Position numbers and translations under genes: made by a program. DNA of 64,000 nt, from positions 227,238,777 to 227,302,776 of the forward strand of contig CM071568.1 in assembly GCA_036426205.1 (NCBI GenBank), given 5' to 3'. The stretch is from Ascaphus truei. Lineage: Eukaryota > Chordata > Amphibia > Anura > Ascaphidae. Below, one piece after another: positions 23,023 through 35,492 of the stretch. The notes beneath the pieces are model-generated. The model had not been told where the DNA came from. It did not search any database and saw only the letters and a list, made by a program, of their open reading frames with translations. The stretch's first letter is position 1. Each line of letters opens with the position of its first letter.

Positions 23023-23700
23023 ACATCCCTGTATAGCCCCGTATAACTACTATATCCCTGTAGCCCAGCTATAGTACAATATCCCCCATGTAAGCAGGTA
23101 TACATACTATATCCCTGTAAGCCCAGGAATAATACAATAACCCTGTAAGAACAGGTATATACTATATCCCTGTAAGCCCAGGAAGAACACAATATCCTAA
23201 GATTAAGCCCAATGGATAGTACAATATCCCTGTAAAACCCAGGCTATAGGACACTATCCCTGTAAGACCAGGATAAAATACAATATCCATGTAGCCCAGG
23301 ATATAGCTACAATATCCCTGTTAAGACAGGTAAAAGACAATATCCATGCACTAAGCCCAGTATAGAAAGTACATAGATCCTGTAAGTCCAGCGGTATGAG
23401 CTTACAATATCCCTGTAACCCCAAATGTATAGTACAATATCCCTGTGTAAGCCAGGTATATACAATATCCCTGTAAGCCCAGCGCCCCCCCGCTATAATA
23501 CAACTATCCCTGTAAGACCCAGTATAATACAATATCACTGCCGAAACCATGAGTATAATACTATATCCTGTAATGCCCCAGGTATAATACAATATATGTA
23601 AGCCCAGGTATAATACTATATCCCTGTAGCCAGGTATAATCAATATCCCCTGGATGTAAGATCATAAGAAACAATTCCCTCGTAACCCAGCGTATAAGAT
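23023..23700. repeat. 28-base minisatellite, noisy copy
   Basis: The same array as 13766-14420, with many unit-breaking indels and C-run insertions. Confidence 0.9.
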
Positions 23701-24037
23701 CAATATCCATGGGAGTCAGATATATTTTGTAGGCGTGCAGTAGCCACAGAATCTGTGGACACTAACATAATGCTGCCCTTGGAATCATAGACATAGTCAT
23801 GATTAACTGGGCAGCCGACTAACCAATCGTGAATTGCATGTAGAGATACAGTACTGTAACACTATTCCCAGCTTATTTAAAATGTGGGAACGTGCAGCCC
23901 ACCGTATATAAAAGGCTTTTATCAATGCGTGAGTCCTAATAGCAAGAGCCGTTAGTTTAAATAATTATTTTCACTTTAATAACTGTTGATATCTGCTTAC
24001 AAGCATATCTAGGTGCTTGGTTAATATGCTGATTGCA

Positions 24038-24237
24038 GGGGTAGACCAACTACCAGTCTATATGAGCTATAACAGGATCAAGTTTTAAGGATATACCCTG
24101 CTTAAGCACAGGGGACATAATGCAGGGTCTGTCCGTTGGAAGACTGACATTATACAGCCCGTGTGCGAAGCAGGGATATACTGAAAGCCTGACCTGTTCA
24201 TAGCTCTGAGAGGGATGGAGTTGACCTACCCCGCCAG
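24038..24237. mobile_element. hAT-type MITE, noisy copy
   Basis: Corresponds to 14725-14913; termini are recognisable but carry small indels. Confidence 0.6.
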
Positions 24238-25849
24238 GCAGTGACGATAGACAGCTGATCACTCTTTTAACAATACCTTGTATCCTTTAACTATATAATT
24301 GCAACCTTCAATGTTTCTGTTTTTAAGGTAAGGCAAGAGTGTAATGATTGCTTTAAATGCAAAAGTTTTGGGGGAGCACAAACACTTTCTAGAGACACGG
24401 TACATCATCACACAAAGTTTCTTCACAAAATAGAGTACAAAAAGCATTCATCAATTCCCTGTATGTATTAAATAACTCTTAGCTAATGACAAATGACCCA
24501 CAATTTGGTTTCTCCCATCTTCTTTACAGCAGACTTAAAGCATTTTAGCTTGCAGTACATGATGTAACCAGCCAGTGATAGGACTCTCGCAAGCTTCATC
24601 TTAACAACGGCATCTATACAGTAACAGTGGAAAATATTCTGAACTCGCTAAAGAAAAGCCTTAAATTTCTGATAAGGTCCCTGGAGAGAATGGACTTGTG
24701 TTATCAAAAATGACGAGTCACTCAGAATGAGAAATGTCTTAGCCTGGTCTGATTCTGAGGCATCATAAGTGACCCGAAGCAGGGTCTTCAAACAAAGACC
24801 TCCGTCCAGGTATAATAATGTATGCTACTTAATGATTGGTAAGAAGCAAAGATGACACCCATTGGAACTGCTCATTTGCATGTCGTTTACCAACCAGAAT
24901 CCCCCCGCCCCCCCCATGGTGTACTAGTATGCATGTGTTTGCTAATCACACATTTTTGAATTTAAACCCTAAAATCTGGATTTTTGACTGTTAGAGAGGA
25001 GAAACTCATCACAGTAAGTGGAGAGATAGGTCAGCCCGCCAACAGGGGGGTCCTGCTCGAGGGGTTGCACCTGACCGGGCCGGTATGACTCGGGGGGCCC
25101 ATGTCTGGTGTTCCAAAACAAAGTGGGCCACAAATTACATCCTGTTTTTTTTCCACACCCATATAGCTATTATAAATTGATATGCATTTAGAGCAACAGA
25201 AAACCTTTTGCCGGAAATAGGAATCTTGCCATTCCACATCAAAACCTTCCAACGTTAGACAAAAAACCAAAACCTAGAACACAAGGCCTAAGCTGACCCA
25301 TTCCTCCTACCGTGAGTGGGGAAAACTATGTGTGGCCGGCACCAAACCTTTGTCTTTGATGTGGAGCTTGTATTCCCATGAATGTGGTGAGGAAATCAGA
25401 AAACCAACAAAATCAAACTGAGCACCAACACCCAAAACACGAAAAATGTGATTATGGCGCTGTCATAACACAAAAGTGAGTGAGAGCCGATCCATAACCT
25501 CTTCTATGTCTTGCCTTTCTTCTGACCCCATTCCTGTGGGTACAGTAGATTGGTGCATCCACCTCCACAGACTCCAAAGTATAATCTCTTTTAATAAATG
25601 CATCCAATGTCCAGGATCAATGTGTATAGAATGAACTCAATTGACCTCCATGGGTGATGACCGGGACTTGTTGGTGCCCACACGGCCTAACCAAACCACG
25701 TCTCCAATGGATATAAACTCACTCCTGGGGCAATACAAAGACCAGTCCAGCATTAACGGAGGTAAAAAAACGATGGGCGTATGCCCTTTACCTCCTCCTT
25801 GGTATCCAGGTGAGGATCTCCGGCGTGCACCGCCCAATGGGTAGATTCA

Positions 25850-26510
25850 GAACAGCAGAGAGGAAGAGGGGCACAGCTCACAGCGAAAGCGTCAGCGAAC
25901 GCAAGTAATGAGGTGGCACTCAAATGTGGGTAAAATATATACTACACCGACACACTTTATTCGAGGCAATACCCGTGTACCTGTCAGATACCTGGAATGG
26001 CGCCACTCCTAACCTCTGACAAGCCCCCGTTGCATTTGCCTTCCCAGCCATGGGTTCATGCCTGGCTGACGGGCGGCTATATGTTTAAATGATAATGATT
26101 AGGATATTAATAGGCTGCAATGCTTCGCGTGTCTACCAGATGGCATAATTCATGAATTGAATGCAGTTTATATATATATAATTGCCAGTATTGCAGCCAG
26201 CGGATATAAATGCTTCAATCCCTGCTTGGAAAATAACTCAATGTACTCGGGCAGAAAACAGTCACAAACCTCAATACAACCGGGATATACCCGAAATTCG
26301 TGGGACTAGCCAAGCTCGAATAAAGCTGTGTGTCGCCAAGTGATTAATAAAGCTTAATGGTCAGTACAGAGATAGGACCACGCACCAACGCGTGGTCCTC
26401 TCTGTACTGACCATTAAAGACTTTTATATATTTTTACTACATTGGGAGTTGCCTTCATACTTGCGTTCGCTGACGCTTTCGCTGTGAGCTGTGCCCCCTT
26501 CCTCTCTCTT
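25850..26510. mobile_element. Inverted-arm element, noisy copy
   Basis: Corresponds to 16427-17084. The inner hairpin is present near 26360-26415 but one arm has lost two bases. Confidence 0.65.
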
Positions 26511-27929
26511 CTGTATTTTCACCCCATAATCGACTGCAAATGGGAAAAATAATTAATGCTGTATGACTGTGACATGCGCGCCCGGCGGTCTGAGGGGAGA
26601 GAGGGAGCTTGCGACGAAAGGGGTGGGGTCGGGGATTTTGCGGGGCAATGGCCATCACGTCACGCGCTGGTTCGCCCTCATTGGGTGAACCGCGTGGTGG
26701 GCGTGGCACGCCTCGTCGCTAGGAGTAAACTCAATTGCCCCTGCCTCCGTGAAAAGCTGTCCGTGCAAGCAGGAGGAAATTGCGCGCAGGGTAGACAATG
26801 GACCAGACGGTATGGGGGCGGAGTTTAAATCGCACAGCGCACGCTGACGTGCGCGTAGTAATTATCTGGGACCAAAGCGCTACTAAGGATCAATCCACAA
26901 ACCAATGTGTCTGCAATAGAGGGGAAAATTCCACCAGAGGAACAGAGTATGGGGTAAATGGGAGAGTAATGCCGTCTTACCCCTCCATGTAAACCCTGTG
27001 TCAATGTCTTAGTTCCACCGTCTGTGATAGTGCAGAGTACTCCTCACTCTCATCCTTGAGAAGCATATTCTACGTGACACATGGAGAACTAGTTTGTTCA
27101 CCACTTCTGCATGTCGTAAATAAAGCCTTACCATTTGTCACTATTTTGGGGACCCCATTTTTCATATTGCCAAGCGCGACCATCCAGATCTTGCTCGAGT
27201 TGCCTCGGAGCAACCTCCACTGCTATTGCTATGGCACAGATATCCTGCACTAATGTTTAATTCCTTCCAGGGGCGCTATGGTTTAGTATTTTTCACTAGC
27301 CCCCCGACCTAAACTCAGCCAATATATTCCACTTGGACTTGTGAGCTTGATATATAAACTCCCTATTACGTTTTTTGGTTAGCTAACAATAACCATCCTG
27401 CACCAGATGGCAATTTAGCTCTGTTTTTTTTACACATGTATATTGTTTGGCTCAAACTATAACATGTTCAGCTCACTCTAGGCTATTTGTTTGCATTTTG
27501 CCAGATAGTGTAGTTAGGTTCATTGCAGGCAGATTTGACAGTGTACATGTCATTGCTATGTGCTGCAGTATATCAAAACAAAAAACAGATTTCTCTGGCT
27601 ATTCTTATCAGATCATTAAGAGAATGCTGTAATGGGTTGGCAGAAACCCGGCTCTTTCTGTGAGGTGAGGAGGGAGATCATACGCCTATGTTATTTTTTT
27701 TTTCTTTCCTGGATTGAATTCAAACAATCTATGTGTATAACAGTTGGAAAAATGTGTATTTCTTTGGGTCAATATCCTTCTGTTGTGTGGTAGTGTTAGT
27801 ATAAGTATACAGTTTATATATACATATATATTATATATCAATATATGTAATATATTTATATAAAAACAACATCACAGCTTGCACTCAATGTACATGGTTC
27901 ATATAGACAGGTGCTAGTCTCAAAATAAA

Positions 27930-28190
27930 GAAAAAACATTCATTCTCTCGTCCGTGTAAAGAAAACTGCACTCGGTTTTCAGTAATAATGAAAAAACTGT
28001 ATTGGGCATCTGAATAGAAAGATAAGTCACACCAATCCGACGTTTCGGTCCCCCTTGAGAAAGGTCCTATTCCAGGACCGAACGTCGGATTGGTGAAGGA
28101 CTATCTTTTCTATTCACGATGCCCAATACAGTTTTTCATATTTCTGAAACCGAGTGCAGTCTTTCTTTACGGACGAGAGAATGGTATGTG
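27930..28190. repeat. Palindrome of PLE-like tails, noisy copy
   Basis: Corresponds to 18511-18780 with small indels in both arms and at the centre. Confidence 0.7.
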
Positions 28191-28225
28191 TTTTTTTTAT
28201 ATATTTTATATATATATACAATGAT

Positions 28226-28280
28226 AGGGGGGAGGGAAAGAATACGTATTGAAAAGAAAATTGATAGTAATGAACAATGT

Positions 28281-28328
<48 letters not shown>

Positions 28329-28644
28329 GTAAGGGGTAAAGTTCGGAGAACTTAGGGGGGGGGTACAGGGTTTACATTAGACTCATGGGATCACCCCGAT
28401 CATAAAAGAAAACAACACAAAAACAAAAAAAAAAAAAAAGAAAAAACCCAAAACAAACAAAAAAAAAACAAAAAAAACTCCAAAAAAAAAAAAACAACTA
28501 CAAAAGCTCAAAACGACCACAACGCGCACTACTCCTTGAAAATACTTCAAAAAAAAAAAAAAAAGGTGGGGGGGGGGGGGGGGCGGGGGGGGGGGGGGGG
28601 GGGGGGCGGGGGGGGGGGCGGGGGGGGGGGGGGGGGGGGGAGGT

Positions 28645-28681
<37 letters not shown>

Positions 28682-28734
28682 GGGGGGGGGGGGGGGGAGG
28701 GGGGGGGGGGGGGGGACGACAGGGGGGGGGCAAA

Positions 28735-28765
<31 letters not shown>

Positions 28766-29135
28766 TTAAGAAACACTCCCCTAGCGACTCCGGCGCGCCC
28801 GCCCAGCAACGCCTACAAAAAAAAAACAAAAAAATAGGGGGGGGGGGGGGGGGGGGGGGGGGGGAATCAACCAAACCACAGTCACAATCGTCGTCGAAAG
28901 ACGCGCCGCCCCGTTTTTTTTTTTTTTTTCAAAGAAAAAAAAAAAAAAAAGAAAAAAAAAAAAAAAAATAAACAAAAAAAAAACAAAAAAACAAAAAAAA
29001 AAAAAAACAAAAAAAAACGAAACAAAAAAAAAAAACAAAAAAAAAAAAAAACCAAAACAAAAAACAACAAAAAAAAAAACAAAAACAAATCGTGAAAAAA
29101 GGGTGTTTTTAAAAACCCCTGATCGCTTTGACAAA
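28226..29135. other. Homopolymer block, likely sequencing or assembly artefact
   Basis: About 0.9 kb of long G-runs, A-runs and short C-punctuated A tracts. It replaces roughly 45 bases of ordinary sequence seen in copy 1 (about 18808-18855); the flanks on both sides align to copy 1. Poly-P/F/K/G open frames here are meaningless. Confidence 0.88.
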
Positions 29136-29639
29136 TAAAATAAATATTTGAATCAAGTATATAGTTAGTAAATAAAATGCACTGCATAAATAAAGTTTAC
29201 AGGAGAACTTTAGTTAAAATACTACGTAAGTTTCATCATAAGTAGTAACAATACATTCTACATGGATCACTTCATTAACAATCTGTATTAGGATACTAAG
29301 GACAATGATCATATTAAATGGTTTGCATAGATAGCCATGCGACCTATCTCACCATGGTTTGCCTACATGAGTGTCCGCTGACCCTTCGCCAACTTTCATA
29401 GCTCCCCCCCATTCCTGTGTGGAGGGAGTCAGGCGAGCACTTAAACCCCCTGACTGGAGCTTGTCCCCCCACATCGCGTATATTTTTAGAGCATGCGTCA
29501 TAGGGCATTAAATCATTCTTCCCCAGACTAGGGTGAAGCAGAGGAGCAGGGAAGATATAAATCAATATACTGACATGAATGCAACAAAACCATATACGGT
29601 GGCGCCAACGTAGCGGGAGATGTAACGTATTGTTTCTAA

Positions 29640-30690
29640 GCATATCAAAAATCATCTCAACTCCCCTTCCAACTAATATCTCACCCTCTTTAACCATCTC
29701 CTCTCCCCCCGCACCCCCCTACAAACCCTCTAATACCTTCAGCTGCGACTGTCAGACTGCGCCATATTATACTGAGCCACACCATATCCTAAATGAGAAG
29801 ACACATTAATATACTCTGGTTTCAAATTGTTTCTCATTCCTTTTTAAGAGTGTAGACTCTCACAAGCAGGCCTCACCAACCTCTTATAGCTGTTTGTGCC
29901 ATGTTTCTGCACCTGTTGACTCTTCCTGCCTCTCTACTGTATTCCCTACAATCTATCTTAAACGCTCGCTCGTCATGAATCATTACTCTTTCCTAGATCT
30001 GTCTCAGCGTAATCCCCTGCCGAAAGCCCTCTCATGGCTTCCTATCAAAATCCCGAATCTCACACTCAATTCTCCTCCTCACTTCTTAAATGCCTTTACC
30101 TCTTCAAGCCCCACTCCTTACATCTCAGCCCTAATTTATTCTCGATGCACCATACCGATCTCTGCGTTCTCTGTTAAGGATGTCTTCTCTAGCACTACCA
30201 CCTTTGTATCTAAATGAAAGTCTCCACCTTAAAACCTGTCTCACGTAACTACCAACACCGCTGTAATATGCCCTTCCACTCAATACCCAATAGCATACCC
30301 CCCATACCGACTAAGCACCTCTCACAACTGTAAGACCCCCCACCTTAAGACCCACTTGCTTAAAGAAGATACAGTATGAGCTAGCCCCACGCGCGATACT
30401 ATACACATGATACTTAGAAGCTGGCCCACTGCTAGACGCCAATTACCAGAATCCCTCCTACTGTACTCTGTACTGTCATCCTAACCCTTAACATTAGATT
30501 TATGTAAGATCTCTGCGAGCCCTGGGACTCCTCTTCCTTGAAATATTACTTTTATGTGCTGAAGCCCACTTATTCCCATGATCGATATATTCGATTATTT
30601 GTTAGTTATATGATGGTCAAGTGTATACTACTTTGAAACTCTATGTATATGAATTGCCGCTATGAAATAAATAAAGACATACATACGCTA
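29640..30690 (+). pseudogene. L2-type LINE 3' end with ACATAC tail
   Basis: This includes a decayed RT C-terminus (SWLPIKI, then frameshifted LLTF and SPTPYIS-like text). After a pyrimidine-rich 3' region it has 'ccctgggactcctcttcc', 'cttttatgtgctgaag', 'atgaaataaataaag' and a short ACATAC-type microsatellite. This is the layout of L2-like 3' ends in frogs, where the terminal repeat primes reverse transcription. Frameshifts are abundant, partly from the read noise of this copy. 30371-30690 lies beyond the duplicated part. Confidence 0.6.
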
Positions 30691-32110
30691 CATACAATGT
30701 CAACATTTAGTCCCCAAAAGCATCATGTTGTACCCTATCAGTGTGAAATAAAACTGTAGCACATACACACATATGTATAAATTTTAGTTTATGTAGCGTC
30801 AATAGTGAACAAAATGACAAAGTACAGGCAAAGTAAGTGCACACAGTGAGTATTATGAGCAGTCAATAAAATTTATAACAAGGCAAAAGGAGGCCATACC
30901 CAAAAAGCTTACAAATCTAAGTAAAATGTATCAGGTCAATAATGAATGCTTCACACAAAAAAGTGCTTGGGTGACTAGCAATCGCAACCTCCTCAGTCAG
31001 TGGTGGGATGCCTGGATTACCTCCGTTGCGGGGACTATTGAAAAGAGTCATGATGTGTGATCAACTAAACTGCACAGATGCTATTCTTTATAGTTATGTC
31101 TCGAACATTCTAAAGCGTGTTCATGGAAAGGATCAAAAGCAGTCTGTTTTTCTTAATCAGCCAAAGTTTTGCTTTATATTCATGGATAGGGCATGAGAGT
31201 TTTTTATTGAGGGTTCTGTTAAGGAAAAACTGGAAGGGAGCAGTCACAAATTGTAATTGGAATTATAAGGCATCCCACAGAATCAAAGCTCACTCCAGCT
31301 AGGCTTTCTTGGTGGAGTACCTGGTCTATGCCGCGTGTAGGCATATACATTGGGCATTGGCAGATCCCAGTAACTGTACCTTGTGTCACTTCCATACATA
31401 CACATTTTACCAGTGAACATGACAGCCTGGTTCCTATACCTAACGTTGTAGTTGGCATGGTTACCACACACTGAGTTCAGCTAAGTTTTAGGAGTGAGGC
31501 GGAAAAAGCTACTTTAATTCAAGTGAAAGGTACGCAGAAAGTTCATTGTTTCTAGCAAGGTCTCTCCAATGAATTTACAGTAATTAGTGGCCAGGATGTA
31601 AAAAAAAGTTTTTTTTTAAAATGTCAGCACAAGTGCACCTGGACCTAATGCATTTGATGGTACATTTCATGTCCAGCTGGAATACGATAAGACATGTGCT
31701 GTTGTTTTCGGGATCTCGCAGACTTGGCTGGGCAACTACATATAAAAGCCAGGCGTGAGGAAACGTGGAGAAAGATAAGAGAGGAACATTTGTCAAACCA
31801 ATAATACATATCGACGAATCAGATGTTGCCAATAATAGAATCTCACTGGCATGTTGCATCATGGGACATTACCAACAGCACAAGCGGGGGGCGAAGCTAT
31901 GTTCTGAAACAGCCACATCAACAAAGCCAGCAGTGCTAGGCCACATATCACACAGCGCTAGCACTGCTAGCAGACAAATAATGTTAGCGCCCTTTTATTA
32001 GGCGCGTTCACACTGGGGACATTCGCGACCATGTGGCGCGTGTGCGCGCCTGTCTGTGGGCAGATGTTTGATCATCCCCAGCAGATAGAATGATATAGAC
32101 CCAGGCGACA
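30691..32110. other. Unassigned noncoding DNA
   Basis: No recognised repeat or coding signature. A G/C-rich run begins near 31985 ('ttaggcgcgttcacac'), possibly a MITE end without a partner. Confidence 0.4.
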
Positions 32111-32127
32111 TCCGTGTCCCCGCACAT

Positions 32128-32312
32128 AGAGAAGCAGCCCTCAGCCCCAAAGCCGAGAGGCAGAACACCAGCCCCACAGCCAGAGAGGCAGCCACCAGCC
32201 CCACAGCCAGAGAGGCAGACACCAGCCCCACAGCCAGAGAGGCAGACACCAGCCCCACAGCCAGAGAGGCAGACACCAGCCCCACAGCCAGAGAGGCAGA
32301 CACCAGCAACTC
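32128..32312. repeat. 27-base VNTR
   Basis: About six units of 27 bases, 'cagagaggcagacacc' plus 'agccccacagc', the last five nearly identical. Because 27 is a multiple of 3, one plus frame encodes a repeated nonapeptide QPERQTPAP. No start context, splice signal or homology supports a gene. Confidence 0.85.
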
Positions 32313-33650
32313 TAAATGTTATTTTCTAAAAAAAATAAAAAATAAAAACTTTTTTTTTTTTTTTTTACACATTTCTAATTGAAAGTACTACCACAGTATC
32401 TGGCAGGCGCTACGATATTTTCCTTTCCCAGAATTGTCTGCTTTTGTAGTCCTCGCTGTTTTTGAGTCTCACATTCCAAGTAAGGGCAGTGACATAATTG
32501 GACTGGAGTTTAAGCTTCATCTGAGTCTATCTTCCATGTTGATCTCTCTTGGGTAGCAGTATTTTTTAAAGGGACTAGAAAGGATTGCAGTTTAAAATCC
32601 ATTGGGCATGCAAAAATAGGCATGAAGATAGTAAAGAATAGAAATAGAATATAATTTTTTTTTACTACCAGACATGTAATACACTAGTGATTCACTTTAT
32701 GGATTATCTTGATACATCACCCCTTACTCTGTAAGGTGTGATAAGTGCAGATGACGTGCTATTGTATGAAAAGCCCCGTTTAAGTTATTAGTACTTCTCC
32801 TGCAATAGCACATAATCTCCACTATCACACTGTACAGAATAAGGGCCATTAACTCAATGTTCTGCCCTCCACTTACCCCAGTGTTTTTCAGCAGGGGTTC
32901 CTAGGAATCCTTGAGTCCCCTTGGCATCCCTAAATGATTTAGATTGTGGTTGAGCAGATTATATATTTTTTCCGTCAGTGATATATCAGGTAGATTCCTT
33001 TTGGGATAACTATTATACCTCCTTTTGGTCAATTTCATCAATCAGTACAATTCTGCACAGTGTTTTAAAATCTGGCATAGCAGCCAAGTAATTCAGTTTG
33101 CCCGATCTGTAAAATGAACTTTTCATGGATAAACAGAACTCTTTTCCAATGCTCAGCTGTTAACCCCTTCACTATCCCGCGGGCCCCAGAGCAGTGCCAC
33201 ATGCCTTTTGTAATATGTGAAAAAACATAGAGGGATATATACAAGTAGCTAGTAAAAAGTGGTGCAAATTCTGCTGCAAAAAATCTACCCTGTATAGTAA
33301 GTATTATAAAAAATCCGATTGAAATGAATAGGAAGTTTGCTTTGATACATACAGTAGTTACATATTGTGAGGTTGAAAAATGACATATGTCTATTGATGC
33401 AGTTTCCTTTGCCCCAGAATTGCACAACTTTTGTTTTGATACTGCTGAAATGCTCCATAGTATTACTTTTTGCTATCTAATATTTACAAAACCAAGCAAA
33501 CGTGACTTTATATATTAGTGAACATGTTGCAGTTTGGGGAAAAAATATCTTTCACCGGACCATGTAAATAAATGTACCCCGAGTGAAATGCTGCTCACAG
33601 AGAGACTTTCCAAGAGGTCTCTAACCAAATTCCAGGACAAAATTGGAACG
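32313..33650. other. Unassigned noncoding DNA
   Basis: A hAT-like end (CAGTGTTTTTCAGCAGGGGT) lies at about 32879 without a matching partner. The rest is AT-rich and unassigned. Confidence 0.4.
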
Positions 33651-34084
33651 CAAAGAAGAAAAACAGAAAAAACTAAGTAGTGCAATAGGTTTCACAATGC
33701 TATAAGAGGCTTAAAAAATGGTCAAGGGTAGATGATTTTCAAGCTTTGAAATGTTGGGTAAACGTTGTAATTCTCCAGGTGCACCTCAACACATAAAGAA
33801 GAGATATACAGTGCAAAAACATTTACTATACAAATTCAGATCCGAGATTAAAAACACTCACAAACAGATGTGAATTTCAAGCATGTAGCTAATAAGCAAC
33901 GGAGCCGGATAACAGCAGTTTGTCCTCCAGTCGCATACTTTGGCGTCCCAGACCACCCACAGTCTGAGACGTCTCATCGGCATCTCTGTCGAGTTCGCGC
34001 AGTCACTGGCAGAGCAGATGATGTCACTTTCTGTCCCGGTCTCTGTATTCTCTTCTCTGCACTCTGGGTTCTGTTAGTCTCCCT

Positions 34085-34118
34085 ACGCGTTTCACTGCAC
34101 CAGCAGCTTCCTCAGGAA
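34085..34118 (-). ncRNA. Hammerhead ribozyme motif, near-canonical core
   Basis: Read on the minus strand: CTGAGGA (34115 to 34109) fits the CUGANGA consensus. Helix II is GCTGC/GCAGT with loop TGGT (five pairs, one G-U). Then comes GAAA (34093 to 34090), overlapping the self-complementary ACGCGT (34090 to 34085), then A and GGGA. Helix I can form about four pairs (TTTC with GGGA, including wobbles). One extra A sits between the core and helix II. The six-base palindrome as helix III is the dimer-type arrangement reported for PLE and newt hammerheads. Confidence 0.6.
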
Positions 34119-34609
34119 ATAATGTTGCACGTGTCCCAAAGAGTCAGCTACAGTATATTACCTGTAATCGGGCATCAGTGACATCTTATAAATGATATAA
34201 TAAAAATCGTTTATTCATCCAAACTTACAATTATATGATTGAATACAATCCCTTCTTCTTGGTACATATATATTAACTGACACACAACAAATAATTTCAT
34301 ATGGGAGAGAAGGTGAAAGAGAGAACTATCAATACACTCATATTTGATTCAGCAAAATACTTACAGTCTTCAGGGGATATATAATATACTGTATGTGTAG
34401 AGGAGAAAGCCCTCACCTATATACTGTACATCTCTGAACACAGACATATATAACTAAATCTAACACCTGTCATTTTAATTCATTCACATATATAAACAGG
34501 GGCTACTTCCCTGCACCAGACACAGAGTAATCACACACCCCAGTAATATATAGGTTTGGGCTGATCAAATGAGAGCTCCATCGAAACAACACACATAGAG
34601 ACAGAAAGT

Positions 34610-35023
34610 GCAGCGGTGCAGAGTCAGAAACTTTTTAGTCTTCCAAAAAGCAGTTCTAATCTATTGCTATATATAGCCCCTTGGGGTTTCAAGTTTTTAA
34701 TTTGAAAATCTAAAGTGTCTCTCTTTTGGACAGTGCTCTAATTCTATCCCCCCCCCCTCTTTTTTGGGGTTTAACGTGGTCAATCCCCATATGGATTAAC
34801 CCTTAGGGGTTCGAATTATGAAATTGTTTGAAATGATGGGAGACACTGTGTGACTTCAACCCTATCCGTATGTTGCTGTACTGTATGTGCTCCACTATCC
34901 TCGTCCACAGGGGTCTAGAGGTCTGAGCCACATATTGAAGGCTGTAGGAACACTGGATAACATACACAACATAGTCAGATTTACAGTTAATGAAGCAAGC
35001 TATATTAAAAGTGAGATGTGTGT
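34610..35023 (-). pseudogene. Penelope-like GIY-YIG endonuclease domain, degenerate
   Basis: From 34976 downward the minus frame reads DYVVYVIQC, then LQYVAQTSRPLWTRIVEH and SHSVSHHFKQFH. This matches the GIY-YIG endonuclease of PLEs: a YVI..C/QYVA strand pair, the conserved R and E of the R-x(3)-E-like helix and a S.S.HF..H block. Upstream, ...NIACFINCKS continues the same frame to 35023, where the inverted arm starts, so the ORF is cut there. A stop follows NSNP near 34810, and a C/G-run near 34750 shifts the frame; conserved text (LKPQG, LLFGRL) continues to about 34610. It would nick target DNA in a live element; here it is dead. Confidence 0.75.
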
Positions 35024-35492
35024 GACCAGAGGACGAGCTGCTGTTATCCGGCTCCGTTGCTTATTAGCTACATGCTTGAAAATCACATCTGTTTGTGTGT
35101 TTTTAATCCCTGATCTGAATTTGTATAATACATGTTTTTGCACTGTATATCTCTTCTTAATGTGTTGAGGAACATCTGGAGAATTTCAAAGTTTACCCAA
35201 CATCCCAAAGTTTGAAAATCACTTGTGAGTGTATTGTCAAATTTTTAAGTCTCTTATTATAAAATTTAGAAATATATTGCGCTTTTTAGTTTTTTCCTTT
35301 TTTCTTCTTTTTATATATAGATCCGAGAGAATATGCACTCCAATTGTGTTCTAAACCTGGAACCTTGATGAAACTTGAAGCTTTGAAGCTTCTCCATGTC
35401 AAGGATTCTGTGAGTTCCCTTCATTTGAATGGGGAAGTGGCTTCACAGCAAATTGAATAGGGGCAGCAGTGTCCCCAACATAACTTTCATCC

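Larger units (their letters stand above)
20417..30370 (+). repeat. Large direct repeat, copy 2 (noisy; probable assembly artefact)
   Basis: Same order and orientation as 11303-20416, but with scattered single-base insertions and deletions, often every 10-30 bases between 20.4 and 25.6 kb. Extra C-runs break tandem arrays (e.g. 23484-23491, 24899-24915), and a 0.9-kb homopolymer block is present. The offset to copy 1 grows from about 9.1 kb to about 9.4 kb by 25.6 kb, then stays nearly flat to 28.2 kb, so error density varies. Indel-dominated differences point to raw long-read sequence rather than evolution. Features inside are shadows of copy 1. Confidence 0.85.
33653..35309 (-). mobile_element. 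Penelope-like element fragment with inverted terminal arms
   Basis: Left arm about 33653-33932 and right arm about 35024-35309 are diverged reverse complements sharing 'gaccagaggac', 'ggataacagcag', 'ttgcttattagctacatg' and 'acagatgtg'. Between them, on the minus strand, lie a GIY-YIG endonuclease remnant, a 3' untranslated stretch and a hammerhead-like motif. Inverted terminal repeats beside a 5'-truncated body are a known PLE insertion layout. The reverse transcriptase part is absent. Confidence 0.72.

Noticed and set aside
28383..29187. Proline-, glycine- and phenylalanine-rich open frames
   Set aside because: They fall in the homopolymer artefact block.
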